Source of the DNA: Loxodes magnus
Taxonomy: Eukaryota > Ciliophora > Karyorelictea > Loxodida > Loxodidae
DNA: 64,000 nucleotides
Direction: 5' to 3'
Assembly: GCA_946699065.1 (NCBI GenBank)
Contig: CAMPDV010000060.1
Span: 682,001 to 746,000 of the forward strand
Shown: piece after piece, positions 22,755 to 34,175 of the stretch
Numbering within the stretch: position 1 is the stretch's first letter
Layout: every line of letters starts with the position of its first letter
Translations under genes and position numbers: made by a program
The notes under the pieces: model-generated
Database searches by the model: none
Told to the model about the DNA's origin: nothing
Seen by the model: only the letters and a program-made list of their open reading frames with translations

Positions 22755-23328
22755 CCTTATTTTAGTTAAAGTAATTACCCCCTTAAAGCTTGCTATAGTA
22801 TCTTTTGAACATTCTAGTATGAAAAAAATAAAATTTTGCGATTTAGTTAAGTTGAAAATTATTACAGTTAACATCCATAATATGAGACTCTTAAATTTAG
22901 CATATAATAAGCTCTTTTTTAAGTAAATTTATTATGTTCAATGTATTAAAGCAAATACCTTTAAGATTACTTTAGTAATCATTTCATTAAAACCTAAGAA
23001 TAATCCTTCTCATCAAAGTTATTAAGAATAAGAGACTTAACATTCTCTTAACTCAGTAAGAGATAATTAGAGAAATAATTATTTTTACAGTTAAATAATC
23101 AAATGAAGTTCATTGAAAAAGTTGGATGCATTGAATTACATAGATAATGAGAAAGTGACAAGTTGAAGTGAACAATAAAAATAAGAGTAACTCATTTTGA
23201 AGGAGAAGTGATTTATATTATAATAGTAAAGTTAAAAGTAAGAAGAATGATTTAATTTGATACTTGATAGTGTAAGAATAAACTTTCCTTTATATGTTTC
23301 TAAATTAATCTCTTTATGATTTGCTAAA
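22755..23328. other. AT-rich intergenic region upstream of carboxypeptidase
   Basis: About 570 bp with no supported gene. It presumably contains the promoter of the carboxypeptidase gene. Confidence 0.4.
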
Positions 23329-26043
23329 ATGTCAGATTTTGCTTCATCAATTAAAAAATAACTATTAGAAGGCTCAATTATTTACTAATGTAAAATCCAG
23401 GCTGAGCCAGGAAATCAAAATGAGAGAAGACAGAAATACGATCTTTCAGACGTAAATGAATATGGTGAATATTTGATATACAGACAAACATAAATTCTAT
23501 AGTATGAAGGAATATAGCACTTAGCCCTAAAGACTAATTACTATCACCTAATCACATAATTCTACACTCGTTTTCAATTCGAACTTCGAAAGCGGAAATC
23601 TCAAGAGAGCTGTAAAACTAAACGAATTTGAATATAATTTGTATCTTGAGTAAGATACTGAAACTTGCTCCAATACATAGTGATTTTACTTCAGCATCAC
23701 GAACACAAAATAGAATAAAACAATTAAGTTTAATATAGTTAATTTATTCAAATATGAGAGCTTGTACACTGAAGGAATGTAACCCTATGTTTGAAGCTTA
23801 TTAGCAAATTAAAAATAAAACAAAGGTTGACATAGAAGTGGCTATAATATAAGCTATACTCAAAATACATATAAGCGAAGTGTAATTGAAAGAATAGACT
23901 TCAATTCAACTCTCACATTCTATTATACTTTCCAATATGCTGAAGATACAGTCTATTTTGCTCACTTTGTACCTTATACATACTCCAAACTAAACACTTT
24001 TTTATAAGAAATCTAAAATAATTAAGAATACAATAACATAGCTAATGTTTCAGTCCTTTGTTACACTTTGAGTGGTAACAGATGCGAAATGATCACTATT
24101 ACTGATGATATTGAGACTTTTAAGTAAAAGTAATCCTTTGATTAATCTTTACCTAGAAAGCAAAGTACTAAATTGGCAAACGAGAAAGAAAAGAAAGGAG
24201 TTGTAATTACAGCTCGAGTCCATCCAGGAGAAGTAAATAGTAGCTGAGTATGCCATGGAATAATAAACTTTTTGCTTAGTAATGATTAAGAGGCTATTTA
24301 GCTTCGAAAGCACTATGTTTTTAAAATAGTTCCAATGCTTAATCCTGATGGAGTTCTTTATGGTAATGCTAGAACTAACTTATTGGGAGTTGATTTAAAT
24401 AGACGTTGAAATAATCCAAACATAATATTGCATCCCACTATTTACTACACTAAAACAATGATGAAACTTTTCAAAAAAGAAATAGATTTAAGAATCTTCT
24501 GCGATATTCATGGACATTCAAGCAAGAAGAATGTATTCATGTATGGATGTAGTTTTACTGAGAAAGATAATTTAACTCCAAACTAACTAAAATCACTGAA
24601 GACCACTGGATTCAAAACAGGTTGTAATGATAATAAGGCAATATGAAAAAATCTAATGGTTAAAATGGTTCCATTACTACTTGCGGAAAGAAACTAGATA
24701 TTCAGCTTCAAAAAGTGTAAGTTTAGAATTGAAAAAGCAAAAGAAGCTGCAGCACGTGTTGTAGTTTTTAGAGAGCTTCAAATTTTGCATTCATATACTA
24801 TGGAGACTACTTTTTATAGCCCAGGACAATATATTGATAAAACAAATGTATTAGAGTAACCAGAAAGTTAAATAACTCCTGAAGACTGTGAGAAAATAGG
24901 CGAAGATTTATGCAGAGTTTTGCTTTCTTTGATCGATTCTGAAGTTCTGCAAGTTAAATTTTAGTAAGCATAGAAAAAATTATGGCCAACCAAAACTTTC
25001 ATTACAACATATACTCAAAAATCAAGATAAAAAATTTTCTAAGAACCAAACTAAGAAAAAATTATGTAAAATTAGTTTATTAGTAGACCAGAACTAATAA
25101 AACCCTAACAAAAACTGCAAAAGATAGTCAAAGGTACTATTTAAAAAGCTCAAAGCCATGATATATAGTTTCAATATGAAATAGGAATGCCTCAGAATTA
25201 AAAGGTTTAAAGTTCTACACAAATTTCTGAATTAAATGATACTTACGATGTAAACTTAATTAATTAAGGTGAAGCATAAAACCTATAAGGTGAAAGGAAG
25301 ATTTTATTGAAATCTGAATAATATGATATGGAAATAGTGTAAGAAATATAAAAAAGGAAACCTAACGAATTTAAAGAATTTGATCCATAAATGTACTAAA
25401 AACCTCCGTTACCTCATATTAAGCTTGATAATTCTCAGGCAAATAAACAGTATCGCATTAATATAAAAAATAAAGGTTTTTATAGAAAAGATTAGCAATT
25501 TAAAAGTATCACTAACAACTCTACTCCATATCATGAATAACATAAACAAACCTTTCAATTTTACAAAGAACTAAACTTTCAGCCATAAAGGAGTGTCAGT
25601 GCTCAAAAATCGACAGCATCTCTAAGCTAAACAGTAATGACATCACTAGAAGTTATTGGTAATATTTCATTTTAGATTGGAGTCGTACTCCTGTAGAATT
25701 AAATACAAGGGATCAAGTGAATAATAGTCCAGATGACTTAGAAGTTATTGCCAATAAAGTAACAAAAATTCATTTCCCTTCCAAATTAAGAAACCTGCCA
25801 CTGAAGTTTAAAAATGCAGGATCTACAGCTGTTCAGAGATAGTCAGTAAATAGTAGATCCTATACAGCTACGTCCCAAAATGATAACATTTTATTTTAGT
25901 AGCAAATAGTAAGCCCGAATTCCTAAACCAAAATAATTTAAAAGCAATCCAATGAATCTAAGAAAAATGAAGGAAGAAATAACATGCAATAGCCCTTATA
26001 GCTGATATTTCAAAATATTTAAACAGAAAAGAAGAATAGATGA
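23329..26043 (+). CDS. cytosolic carboxypeptidase (M14D, tubulin deglutamylase family)
   Basis: Zinc carboxypeptidase of the CCP/AGBL (Nna1) family, enzymes that trim glutamates from tubulin and other proteins in the cytoplasm and cilia. The spliced product is 892 residues. The N-terminal CCP domain reads [18 protein letters not shown] and later QPYVWSLLAN. Catalytic parts follow: zinc ligands in [10 protein letters not shown] (H and E, near residue 290) and in [10 protein letters not shown] (H, near 387), the substrate segment [20 protein letters not shown] with RRW (W from TGA), and the catalytic Glu in [11 protein letters not shown] near 485. A Gln-rich, probably disordered tail of about 350 residues ends at TGA 26041-26043. 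Two GT-AG introns of 19 and 17 nt are needed, and the spliced length is exactly 893 codons. Tubulin polyglutamylation is abundant in ciliates, so the role fits. Confidence 0.9.
23465..23483 (+). other. 19-nt intron in carboxypeptidase gene
   Basis: GTGAATATTTGATATACAG. Removing it joins DLSDVNEY to the frame containing [12 protein letters not shown]. Without it the conserved CCP N-terminal domain is out of frame with the ATG. Confidence 0.7.
25659..25675 (+). other. 17-nt intron in carboxypeptidase gene
   Basis: GTAATATTTCATTTTAG. Removal joins VMTSLEVI to [19 protein letters not shown]. It differs by one base from the intron in the neighbouring MYB gene. Confidence 0.85.
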
Positions 26044-26603
26044 GATTAAATTAAGTATGATATTGATATTTAGTTTGTAATAAATGAAATTCTTTAACAT
26101 TCTATAATCAATACCAATTAAGCAATAATCAGTTCTATTCTTAATCAAACACTTCATATCAATTATTATAAAATAACCTTCTAGTTACTTTAAGTTATTT
26201 ATATCTAGTTATTCTGTAAGAAACAAATTAAAGATATTAGTACCTAATATTTATTTGAAGATGTTGAATCAATTTTAGGATTTAAATGGAGGCAGTAATA
26301 AAATACTGAAAAAAATGAGATTTTCTTTCTCTTTAAACTCTAAGCAGCTAATTAAAAGCTTATTTATTATAACTTATAAAGAGTAAAATTTGGTAATTAT
26401 ACTTTGAATATTGCTAAAGTTTAATATTTTGAGTTAGCAAGAAATATGAAATTGCTTTTAAGTGTAAAATTTACTAGTTTTGTATTAGATCATTAAGCAT
26501 TAAAAAATTTGAATTAGCTTAATCTTTTATTAATTTGAAGTTAACTAAAAGAAAATTTTGTTAGTAAGTAATTATATATAACTAAGTAGGTTTGTGTAAA
26601 TAA
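26044..26603. other. intergenic region between convergent genes
   Basis: 560 bp of AT-rich DNA between the 3' ends of the carboxypeptidase and MYB genes. No gene could be supported. Transcription presumably ends here from both sides. Confidence 0.45.
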
Positions 26604-27427
26604 TCAGTTTAAAGGTCTTGCAACAGAATTGTTAGGAGTAGCTTGTTCAACATTTACCTCAGAATTAATATTTTGAACCACTGGGACTTGATATTACATT
26701 ATGCACTAGGGATCCAACATTGGTATCACTGGAGTTAAATAAGGAATTTAATTAGTGACTAACGCCATTTGAGGAACTACATAGGCAACTGGCATGTAGT
26801 AAGGTTAGTAGAGTTGGACCATTTGAGCTTAAGGATTTAAGGCTTATACCACGACCTATTATTAATTTTCTGATTACTTTTTATCATATATTTATTTAAC
26901 ATCACTTGCAAGACTTGAGAAATTTGATATGCCAATTTTAGGTTGAGTTTTGCGTACCGTTAACTCAGGATCTTTTTTAAGTAGTGCTTTTATTCTATTT
27001 CTAACTTAATTTTCTGTTCTTCCTTAAATTTATTTGGCAATAATAGCCCACTTACTATTAAGCTATTTATAAAGTCTTATTAATTGCTCGTCTTCTTATT
27101 CAGTTCATTACTCTCCTAAAATAAAATATTACTTTTTAAATTTGGATCTATGTGATTATTGAATCTCTCTCTACATTGCTTTCCTCTTCTTTCCTGTCTT
27201 CCATTATATAATTACTCGTTTATTTTCGAAGCAACATTGTTTCACTTGAGGCCTTCATATCTAAACTTCAAAACCAAAGCGTCTTCTTCCGGAGTCCAGA
27301 TCCTTTGTTTTTTCATTCGATTTTCAATCGTATACTTACGAATCTTGGGTTACTAGTATTGCTAAGTACCTTGCAAAGTCTGGTACGGAAAGCCCACAAC
27401 ATTAAAGTTGGCTTAGTTTTATTGCAT
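26604..27427 (-). CDS. two-repeat MYB (R2R3-like) DNA-binding protein
   Basis: Probable nuclear DNA-binding protein of 268 residues. The ATG at 27425-27427 gives MQQNQANFNVVGFPY. The first MYB repeat (residues 42-95) reads RIWTPEEDALVLKFRYEGLK, then NNVASKIN and GKQCRERFNNHIDPNLKR. The second (100-145) reads EQWTEQEDEQLIRLYKQLNS, then KWAIIAKQIQGRTENQVRNR. The spaced tryptophans of the MYB fold are present, and two of them (LKW, QW) are encoded by TGA. The C-terminal half is Gln/Pro/Tyr/Met-rich (MPVAYVVPQMALVTNQIPYL), typical of a regulatory region. One 17-nt intron at 27116-27132 falls between the repeats, and the spliced length is 269 codons exactly. It is transcribed away from the kinase gene, with 263 bp between the starts. 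Targets unknown. Confidence 0.9.
27116..27132 (-). other. 17-nt intron in MYB gene
   Basis: On the minus strand GTAATATTTTATTTTAG. Removal joins IDPNLK to REQWTEQEDEQL, the canonical spacing between MYB repeats, so this intron is strongly supported by homology. Confidence 0.92.
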
Positions 27428-27690
27428 AGCTAACCATGAAAACTCCATTATGATTTATAATATATACGGAAAAAATTAATGAAAATTTAAAGGAAAATAC
27501 TTTAAATTAACTATTTTATGATTTAAACACTTACTTTTTGCTTTCATTAAATGCCTACTTATACTTATATCATTCTACTTAATATAATTACTCAAATTAA
27601 TAGAAAACCCTTCTTTTCGTTAAATTTACATTTGTAACTGATCTTCTTATATAAGAAATTAACAAAACCTCTTTGCTTTTTTCTATAATT
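27428..27690. promoter_or_regulatory. bidirectional promoter region (MYB / receptor-like kinase)
   Basis: 263 bp between the divergent start codons of the MYB gene (minus) and the kinase gene (plus). It must hold both promoters and 5' leaders. It is AT-rich with no motif I would name. Confidence 0.4.
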
Positions 27691-30600
27691 ATGAAGCTAT
27701 TTCTCTTAACAACTTTAATGGCCTTTCTTCTTCTCCTTAACAAATATACAATATATCCTTGCTAGCTACAACAATTTCAGTAGATACCAAAAATAGCCTT
27801 TATAAGCTATTGCTATCTTTTCCTTCAGGGTGATTACTGATTTATAATTGAAGAATGAAATATTAACAGACTACTTAGCTATAATAGAGGTATTACTTAG
27901 GATATAAAAGGAAATAATTATTGGATAACTAAGAGTTAAAGGAAATTCCCTTATCTTTTCTTCAAAATGGTTAATTAAATTTTGTCTTTTAAGTTAATCT
28001 TAACTAAATTATATTCTATGATGCTTAAATTTTTTATTATAACCTTATCATCTCTTAAGCGTGAAGCTTTAATTATTCATTTTTATTCATCAAAGTATTG
28101 ATTTTTATGTATTGTCTTATTTAATTTTGAGCTTTGGCTCTTATATTCAAAGATCTTTCAAATATAGCAATATTTTAATAAGAATGGTTCCCACTTAAGG
28201 AATTATAATAGTAGCATTATTTAAAGATAAGAATAAAGCTTAAATTGTATATAATGCTAGTTTATTTAGTTTTATAATATTATCATTTTTTCTTAATCCT
28301 ATATCCTTAGCAGTGAATTTTATTACAGGATTCATCTTCATTGATAGATTATAATTTTAGCTATTAATTGTATCTATAGTAAAAATACAGGATAGGTAAT
28401 TTATTATATTAAGTTCATTTAATTTTTGAGGTGTTTAATCTTAAGTTCTCTTCTAATCAACTCACACATAAAATGTAATTTATATTACCTTCAAAATTCT
28501 TTAATCTTGACCAATCTTAAGGAATTTTTATAATTACACTCCTTTTATCTCTAATATAGCAGTCTCTTTCAATACTTATTTCTATTATAGCAATTTAGAC
28601 TTAGCCAGTTCTAATTTGTTCTGAAATAAGCTAATAATGTTATACGTCAAGTAGCTCTAACTAAAGAAATTACTTATTTCTAATTCCTTCTGCTTACCTT
28701 ATAAGATAATCTGATCTATGAGTTCTCTATATCCTCTTAATAAAACCTTCTTTATTCTAGTACAAGTCTTAAAGCTATGTTAATTGGTCTTATTATGATT
28801 TGATGCCTGTTTTTATATCTAAGAAAGAGATATTATCTATAGTCTATTACTAATTCGCTCTTACTATCTGGAATATATTGAAACGAAAGAAACAGAACAG
28901 AAGATAAATTTCGTACTTATAGAAATTTACTGGCTTCTACTACAAACTAGCAAACGCACCTAAAAAGAATCAGTCTAGAAGAAATATTAATTATTAGATC
29001 TTTAAAAGACACAAAATCTTTATTTTTTGCTTTTAAACAAAATGGTTATAATATCAATAGTTAAGCTTAAATAGGATAATTGTTTAGAAGGTGGAATAAA
29101 TATAATGAGTATAGTTATTAGGTATCAAATATAGTATTATTTATACAGACTAAATTGAATGAACTATCAACCCTTTCTTGACGATATTTTATGCTTTTAA
29201 ATATGATTATTATTAAGTTTTATTTAGTTTCTTGATCTTAATTACTAGAATCAGATTAATTAATATACTAAATTAAATAAGCATATTATTTTGAAGTTGT
29301 ATATCATCAGTAGTATACTTGTTTTGAATGCTTTTAAATGGTTGGCTTTCTCTATTAGCTTTAATTTATTTTATAAAATTAAAATATAACGATATTTCAA
29401 ATTCTCCAAAGTTATATCACTTTCTGAAAGTTACTTATAAATCCCCAAATATTCCTTTTCTTCTAATTATTTTAGCTGAAGTAGCTTACTTTGGTTTTAT
29501 TATATCAATTATATTAAAACATATAAATCCTTCCTTCTCTAAAAGATATAGAGTATCAAGTCTTTCTTATATTTATATCTTATTCATCAATTTATTTATT
29601 TAATGTCTTATATATAACTTTCTGGGAATAAAGATGGCAAATTTCTAAATATAACTAAAGCTTCTTATTAATATATCTAAAGTCATTGAAACAAGTTTAA
29701 TTATTAGCTTAGTATTTATTTAAGCTATACTCTCATTTAAGAAGTAAGATTATCTCTTTTTTATTTTTATTCAAATATATAACGTTAAACTACGAAACTT
29801 CCTAGATATTTATAATACTCTATTTCAATCTTTTTAAGTAATAAAGTTCTTTGAGGAATTCTTAAGCTTCTTAGTTAATCTTAATAGAACTATTAGCTTC
29901 TTTTTCGTTTCTTCACATCTTACTCTTTTTTAATTTATTAGAGTGATCTTAAAAATTTAGTTCGAAAGCATTATTATTCCACTTTATGTATACAACCTTA
30001 TAAATAAAAACAAAAGGTTTATTTTAGAATACTTTTCCTTTTAATATTATTATAAACAAATTCTTTTTAGATCGAAATATAAGCTAATTTTAATAAGCTA
30101 GCTGTCTAGGTAATAATAAGAATATTCATTGGTGCTTTTAGCTTGTAACATAGAGAAAGCTTACTAATATCTTTATCATGAAAGTACTTCAAACTTATAA
30201 TTGAATCAAAAGTTTATTAAAGATATCTTAAACTGCTAAAATAGGCTTTTTACCCAGGTTTATATTAATTAGTTCTCTTTCATAAAGAAAGCATAAATAA
30301 ATGACTTTAGTATCTTTTTTGGTATTATTAATGTTTTGACTTTTATAATATTTTAGTATATTAGCATCATATATTATTCATTTTGCTTCATATTTAAAGG
30401 ATTAAATGTAATTAAAAGCCTTTTTTTTAAACCCTTTACTTAGATTTAATTATCTCCTGTTTTAGTCAATTTAATGTTTAGCTAATTTTACTTAATTTCC
30501 AGTTTTCAAATACAAATTACTTTTACCAACAGAAGATATAATAACAGTTAAACTTCTATCCCTTAGAATATTTAAGAAGCAAAAAGTAATTTAGTAAATA

Positions 30601-32880
30601 ATTGCAATGCACAAGTTAGAACTCCTAGAATGAGCAAGTAAAAGTGATTCCAATTAATCTATTGATAACTTGAAATAGAAGGATTGAGAATGAAATTATG
30701 CTATAAGGCTAAGAAATAGTAATATGCTCTAGTAAATCTAAAAGAGTCTCTTTAGTCTTCTTTAATCATAAATTTAGTTGAAGAGTTAGAGAAATAGTGC
30801 TAATCTAGAATATTTAACTTTATATTATATCTTTATAAAAATCAAATTAGCAGCATAAAGGGTGGTAAGGAAATATATATTCCTTAAAATAAAGAAGGGA
30901 TATTAATTTAAATAAGCATCAGATATCTTTAATAGCCAAATTGATTAAATTTACCTTGCAATCCTGGTATTTAAAAAAGAGTCTGATAAAGTTAGCAAAA
31001 TATCTAGTTAGATAATGATAATTAAAGATATTCTATTTAAGAATCCTTTTTTAAGTAGTAAAATGTAATAAAGTGCTCAATTAAACTAAGTTATTCCTTG
31101 AGAGTAATTTAAGAAAATTAGAAAGATAGGAAAAGGAGCTTTCAGTAAAGTTTATTTAGGAGAGTGAAATAATGGGTAGGAAATTGCTTAAGTGGCAATT
31201 AAAAAACTTAAGAAAGCTAAAGAAGATAATTAACTAAAAGCTTAATTTAGCAATGAAATCGCTATAATGCAAAGACTTAAACATCCTAATATTGTGAAGT
31301 TATTTGGATATTGTCCTGTGTTTTTCCATTTAGTAATGGAAAAGATGGAAATTCCTTTAGATAAACTGATTTATAATAAAGACCTCTATTTATCATGATA
31401 ACTTCGGCTATCTATTTGTCTAGATATTACAAATGGACTTGAAGAAATTCATAGAAATAAAATACTGCATAGAGATTTAAAAAGTAGCAATATATTGATA
31501 AACAAGATGCTTATAGCGAAAATAAGTGACTTTGGACTATCTAAACTGATGATTCAATCCTAATAAAATAGTTAAGAAACAATAGTTGGAACTCTTAGAT
31601 GAATGGCTCCTGAAATATTATTAAACTAAACTTAAAAATTTAGCTAGAAGTCTGATATTTATGCTCTAGGAATAATATTCTGAGAAATTTATTCCAGAAA
31701 GCATCCATTTTAAGAAGATGATATTTAATAAGTACAAATCAAAATAGTTTAGGGACTAAGAGAATAAATTCCATAAGATTGTCCTGATTAGTTCGCCTGA
31801 ATTATTGAAAACTGCTGAAGATAGGAATCTCAGGAAAGAATTTCGATCTAGACAATAAAGCAAAAATTAACAGAACTTCTATAAGTTTCCAATTATAATA
31901 CTTAAGCTAAAGGAGTAAACTTTTTATTTATTTTAGATAGACTAAGTTCATTTAAAAAGTAAGAAAGTTAATTTTAGCACTTTTACACAAGAAACAGATT
32001 AAACCATAAGGTAAGAATTAAAAAAAGTGAATGAACAAGATTAATTATATTTTGTTCTAAAAGACTAATAAGCATTGCAAAGAATTTAAATCGCTAATAA
32101 GTTAATAACGATAATTTAAAACAGCAGTATAAAAAGAGAATATTGCCTAATAGAAAAATACTTTTAGAATGAAAATATATATATAGATAGCTTAACAAAT
32201 GATAAGAGATAAATTGAATAGATTGATAACTAATTAGTAATCTCAGGTGGTGGAGGAAAGCAGAGGAGAAAGCTTATTTTATATAATTACTTCAAAGTCC
32301 AGGAGTTTTAAACTTAATTCGGAAGATTTTATCATAGAACTGTTTTTGATTAGTCGAAAAATATATACATCTTATCAGGTTGTAATCCTTGAATTAAAGA
32401 ATGTGAAGTATTCGATATAAAAAATTAAAAATTCAGATAACTTAGAGATATTTTCTTTGCTATAAGTCACTTTGGAGCTTTTATAAATGAAATTTCAGGA
32501 TTATATACTATTGGGGGAAATTCAAAAGGCCTTATTATTAATAATGTTTAAATTTTAGATTGCGTTTAAAACTGCTGATATCAGAACTCTCTTCTCTCTA
32601 AGAAAGCTCAATGTACTGCTGGTTATAGTTTTGAAAGAAAATCAGGATTCATATATTATAATGGTTTAGGGGATATTTTCACTTTATCATATGATCTCAA
32701 ATAAATATCAAAACATGGTGAACAGTTTAGAGGGAAATCGCCTGTTTTTTAGCAACCAATGGTACTAGGAGAAAATATTTATTAGTTCGACTTTAATTCT
32801 GATCTTTATATCTACTGCATGATTTCAGGCAATTGGCAAAAGATAAAAAGTAATGAAAAAACCTTATAATATTACTATAT
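27691..32880 (+). CDS. membrane receptor-like TKL protein kinase with kelch-like C terminus (end approximate)
   Basis: Probable cell-surface receptor-like kinase. ATG 27691 gives a signal peptide ([20 protein letters not shown]) followed by a long Leu/Ser/Asn-rich region to about 29160. Several hydrophobic helices lie at about 29190-30500, then a TKL-type kinase domain (31100-31890): [13 protein letters not shown] loop, [17 protein letters not shown] catalytic loop, DFGLSKL, GTLRWMAPEILL and [17 protein letters not shown]. Tail segments [20 protein letters not shown] and [20 protein letters not shown] look like kelch repeats. Two 19-nt introns (31055-31073, 31959-31977) join the blocks. The junction near 29050-29190, where the frame changes, is unresolved, so the N-terminal part could be a separate gene ending at TGA 29179-29181. 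The stop codon is also unresolved: the frame stays open to 33100, but past 32880 it overlaps antisense coding. Confidence 0.65.
31055..31073 (+). other. 19-nt intron before kinase domain
   Basis: GTAGTAAAATGTAATAAAG. Removal places the transmembrane part in frame with [17 protein letters not shown]. The length class fits, but the site is less typical than others because it ends in ATAAAG. Confidence 0.5.
31959..31977 (+). other. 19-nt intron between kinase and kelch-like tail
   Basis: GTAAGAAAGTTAATTTTAG. Removal joins the end of the kinase domain (LDRLSSFK) to NTFTQETDQTIRQELKKVN, which is in frame with the kelch-like tail. Confidence 0.75.
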
Positions 32881-33849
32881 TTTAGTCTTAGAACAGAGCT
32901 TAATACTTTAAATACTAGTCATTTAATAGTTTCTATAAAATAGATTTATTAGATTGTTTATCCATTCGTTCACTACATCTCCAGTAACTCTCTAACTTCT
33001 TAATAAAAGAGAAGTTAAAATAAGTCTCATTAGTTAGTACTCATAATAATAATCAAAAAGCAAAAGCTTTCTCATATTGAGGGCTAATATCTACATATGA
33101 TATCATAATTAGCTTAATCTTTTAAAATTATATGAGATAAACTAAAGTAATGAGGTTAATACTTCACTTAGACTATTTATATTTACTAAGATAATTTGCT
33201 CATTCAATTATTTAACTAATAAAAACACTTTCCCATTGAAAGATTCAGAAATCTCTTAGCATGCCAATGTTTTGAAATATGTATCTGAAATATTTGCTAT
33301 TATAAAGGAAGTAATTATACGCTTGGCTGAATATATCTAAATAAAAGAGCTAAGCTTATATTTATAATTAGCAAGTTAGTTAAGATAGATAGTCTTCAAA
33401 TAGTAATTTAATAACTCTTTAATAACTAAACATCAGGATAATTAGCTAAGTAGTAGAAGATATTCAATAATATATTGGTAATAGACTAATTGTTTAAAGG
33501 TACTTAGCTAAGTACCTTCATAACTTATTTATTTATTAGTTTTAAGTGTTAGGCTATTAAACAAACTTCCATAAACCTCTTGATTATTCTTACAAGGCTA
33601 TTTCATATAATTCAATTATCATACTCAAATAGAAGATTCATACAAATAGCGGAGACAACTTAAGTAAGTTGATTTATACATTATTTCTTTGATCTGGATC
33701 AAAATAATAAAATGATACTATAAATTAATTAATATAAGCTTCTTCTTTATGTAATAATCACAAGACTCCTTAAATAAATCCTTCTTGATAGTATCTTTTA
33801 ATTGAAGAATTCTTGTCTCTATTAATTTGAATAAGAGTAAATTAAACAT
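32825..33849 (-). CDS. uncharacterised protein, convergent with kinase gene
   Basis: Unrecognised protein of about 335 residues. ATG at 33847-33849 gives MFNLLLFKLIETRILQLKDT, and the frame continues as YIIEYLLLLSQLSWCLVIKE and KTLACQEISESFNGKVFLLV, then QRVTGDVVNEWINNLINLFY. A 17-nt intron (32899-32915, minus-strand GTATTTAAAGTATTAAG) leads to a TGA at 32825-32827, and the spliced length is exactly 336 codons. It is Leu-, Ile- and Tyr-rich and probably helical; hydrophobic stretches are short, so membrane insertion is unclear. Its 3' end lies against or overlaps the 3' end of the kinase gene. Function unknown, end coordinate tentative. Confidence 0.5.
32899..32915 (-). other. 17-nt intron near 3' end of uncharacterised gene
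   Basis: Minus-strand GTATTTAAAGTATTAAG. Removing it brings an early TGA into frame and avoids a long antisense overlap with the kinase gene. Support is structural only. Confidence 0.4.
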
Positions 33850-34175
33850 TTTTAAAGTTTTAGTAGTTAGTTTGCAGCGTCGTCGAAAATAGACCTTCGC
33901 AATTAAAATTCTTTGTTTTATTTTAAAATACTTTACTTAATTTTTGAAGATGCTTTAATGTGCTAAATGTAAAGGGAAAAAGAATACGTATTTTTTCTAA
34001 TTCAGATATAATAAATCTAAGACTGTCTTAGATAATAATTCACTGGAAAGTTAGAAGGGCTAGTTAAGGTTAAGTAATAGACTGAATTAAAACCTTTAAG
34101 CTAAGTTAGTTAAAGAATTAAGTTTTACCATTAAAGCAAATAGAATAAATAAATTATCAATTCCATATTTGTAAA
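33850..34175. other. intergenic region with bidirectional promoter
   Basis: 326 bp between the divergent starts of the uncharacterised gene and the cysteine-rich protein gene. A plus-strand frame from ATG 33950 (MLQCAKCKGKKNTYFFQFRY) is open, but I judged it untranslated leader because 34176 starts with a good signal peptide. An unrecognised upstream exon is possible. Confidence 0.4.

Noticed and set aside
22525..22926. Plus-strand open frame sharing a peptide with the minus-strand frame at 14331-14576
   Set aside because: Both are the antisense reading of the same SINE repeat; the similarity comes from the repeat, not from a protein family.
33950..34175. Upstream open frame MLQCAKCKGKKNTYFF as an extra gene or exon
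   Set aside because: No supporting homology, and the signal peptide at 34176 is a better start.
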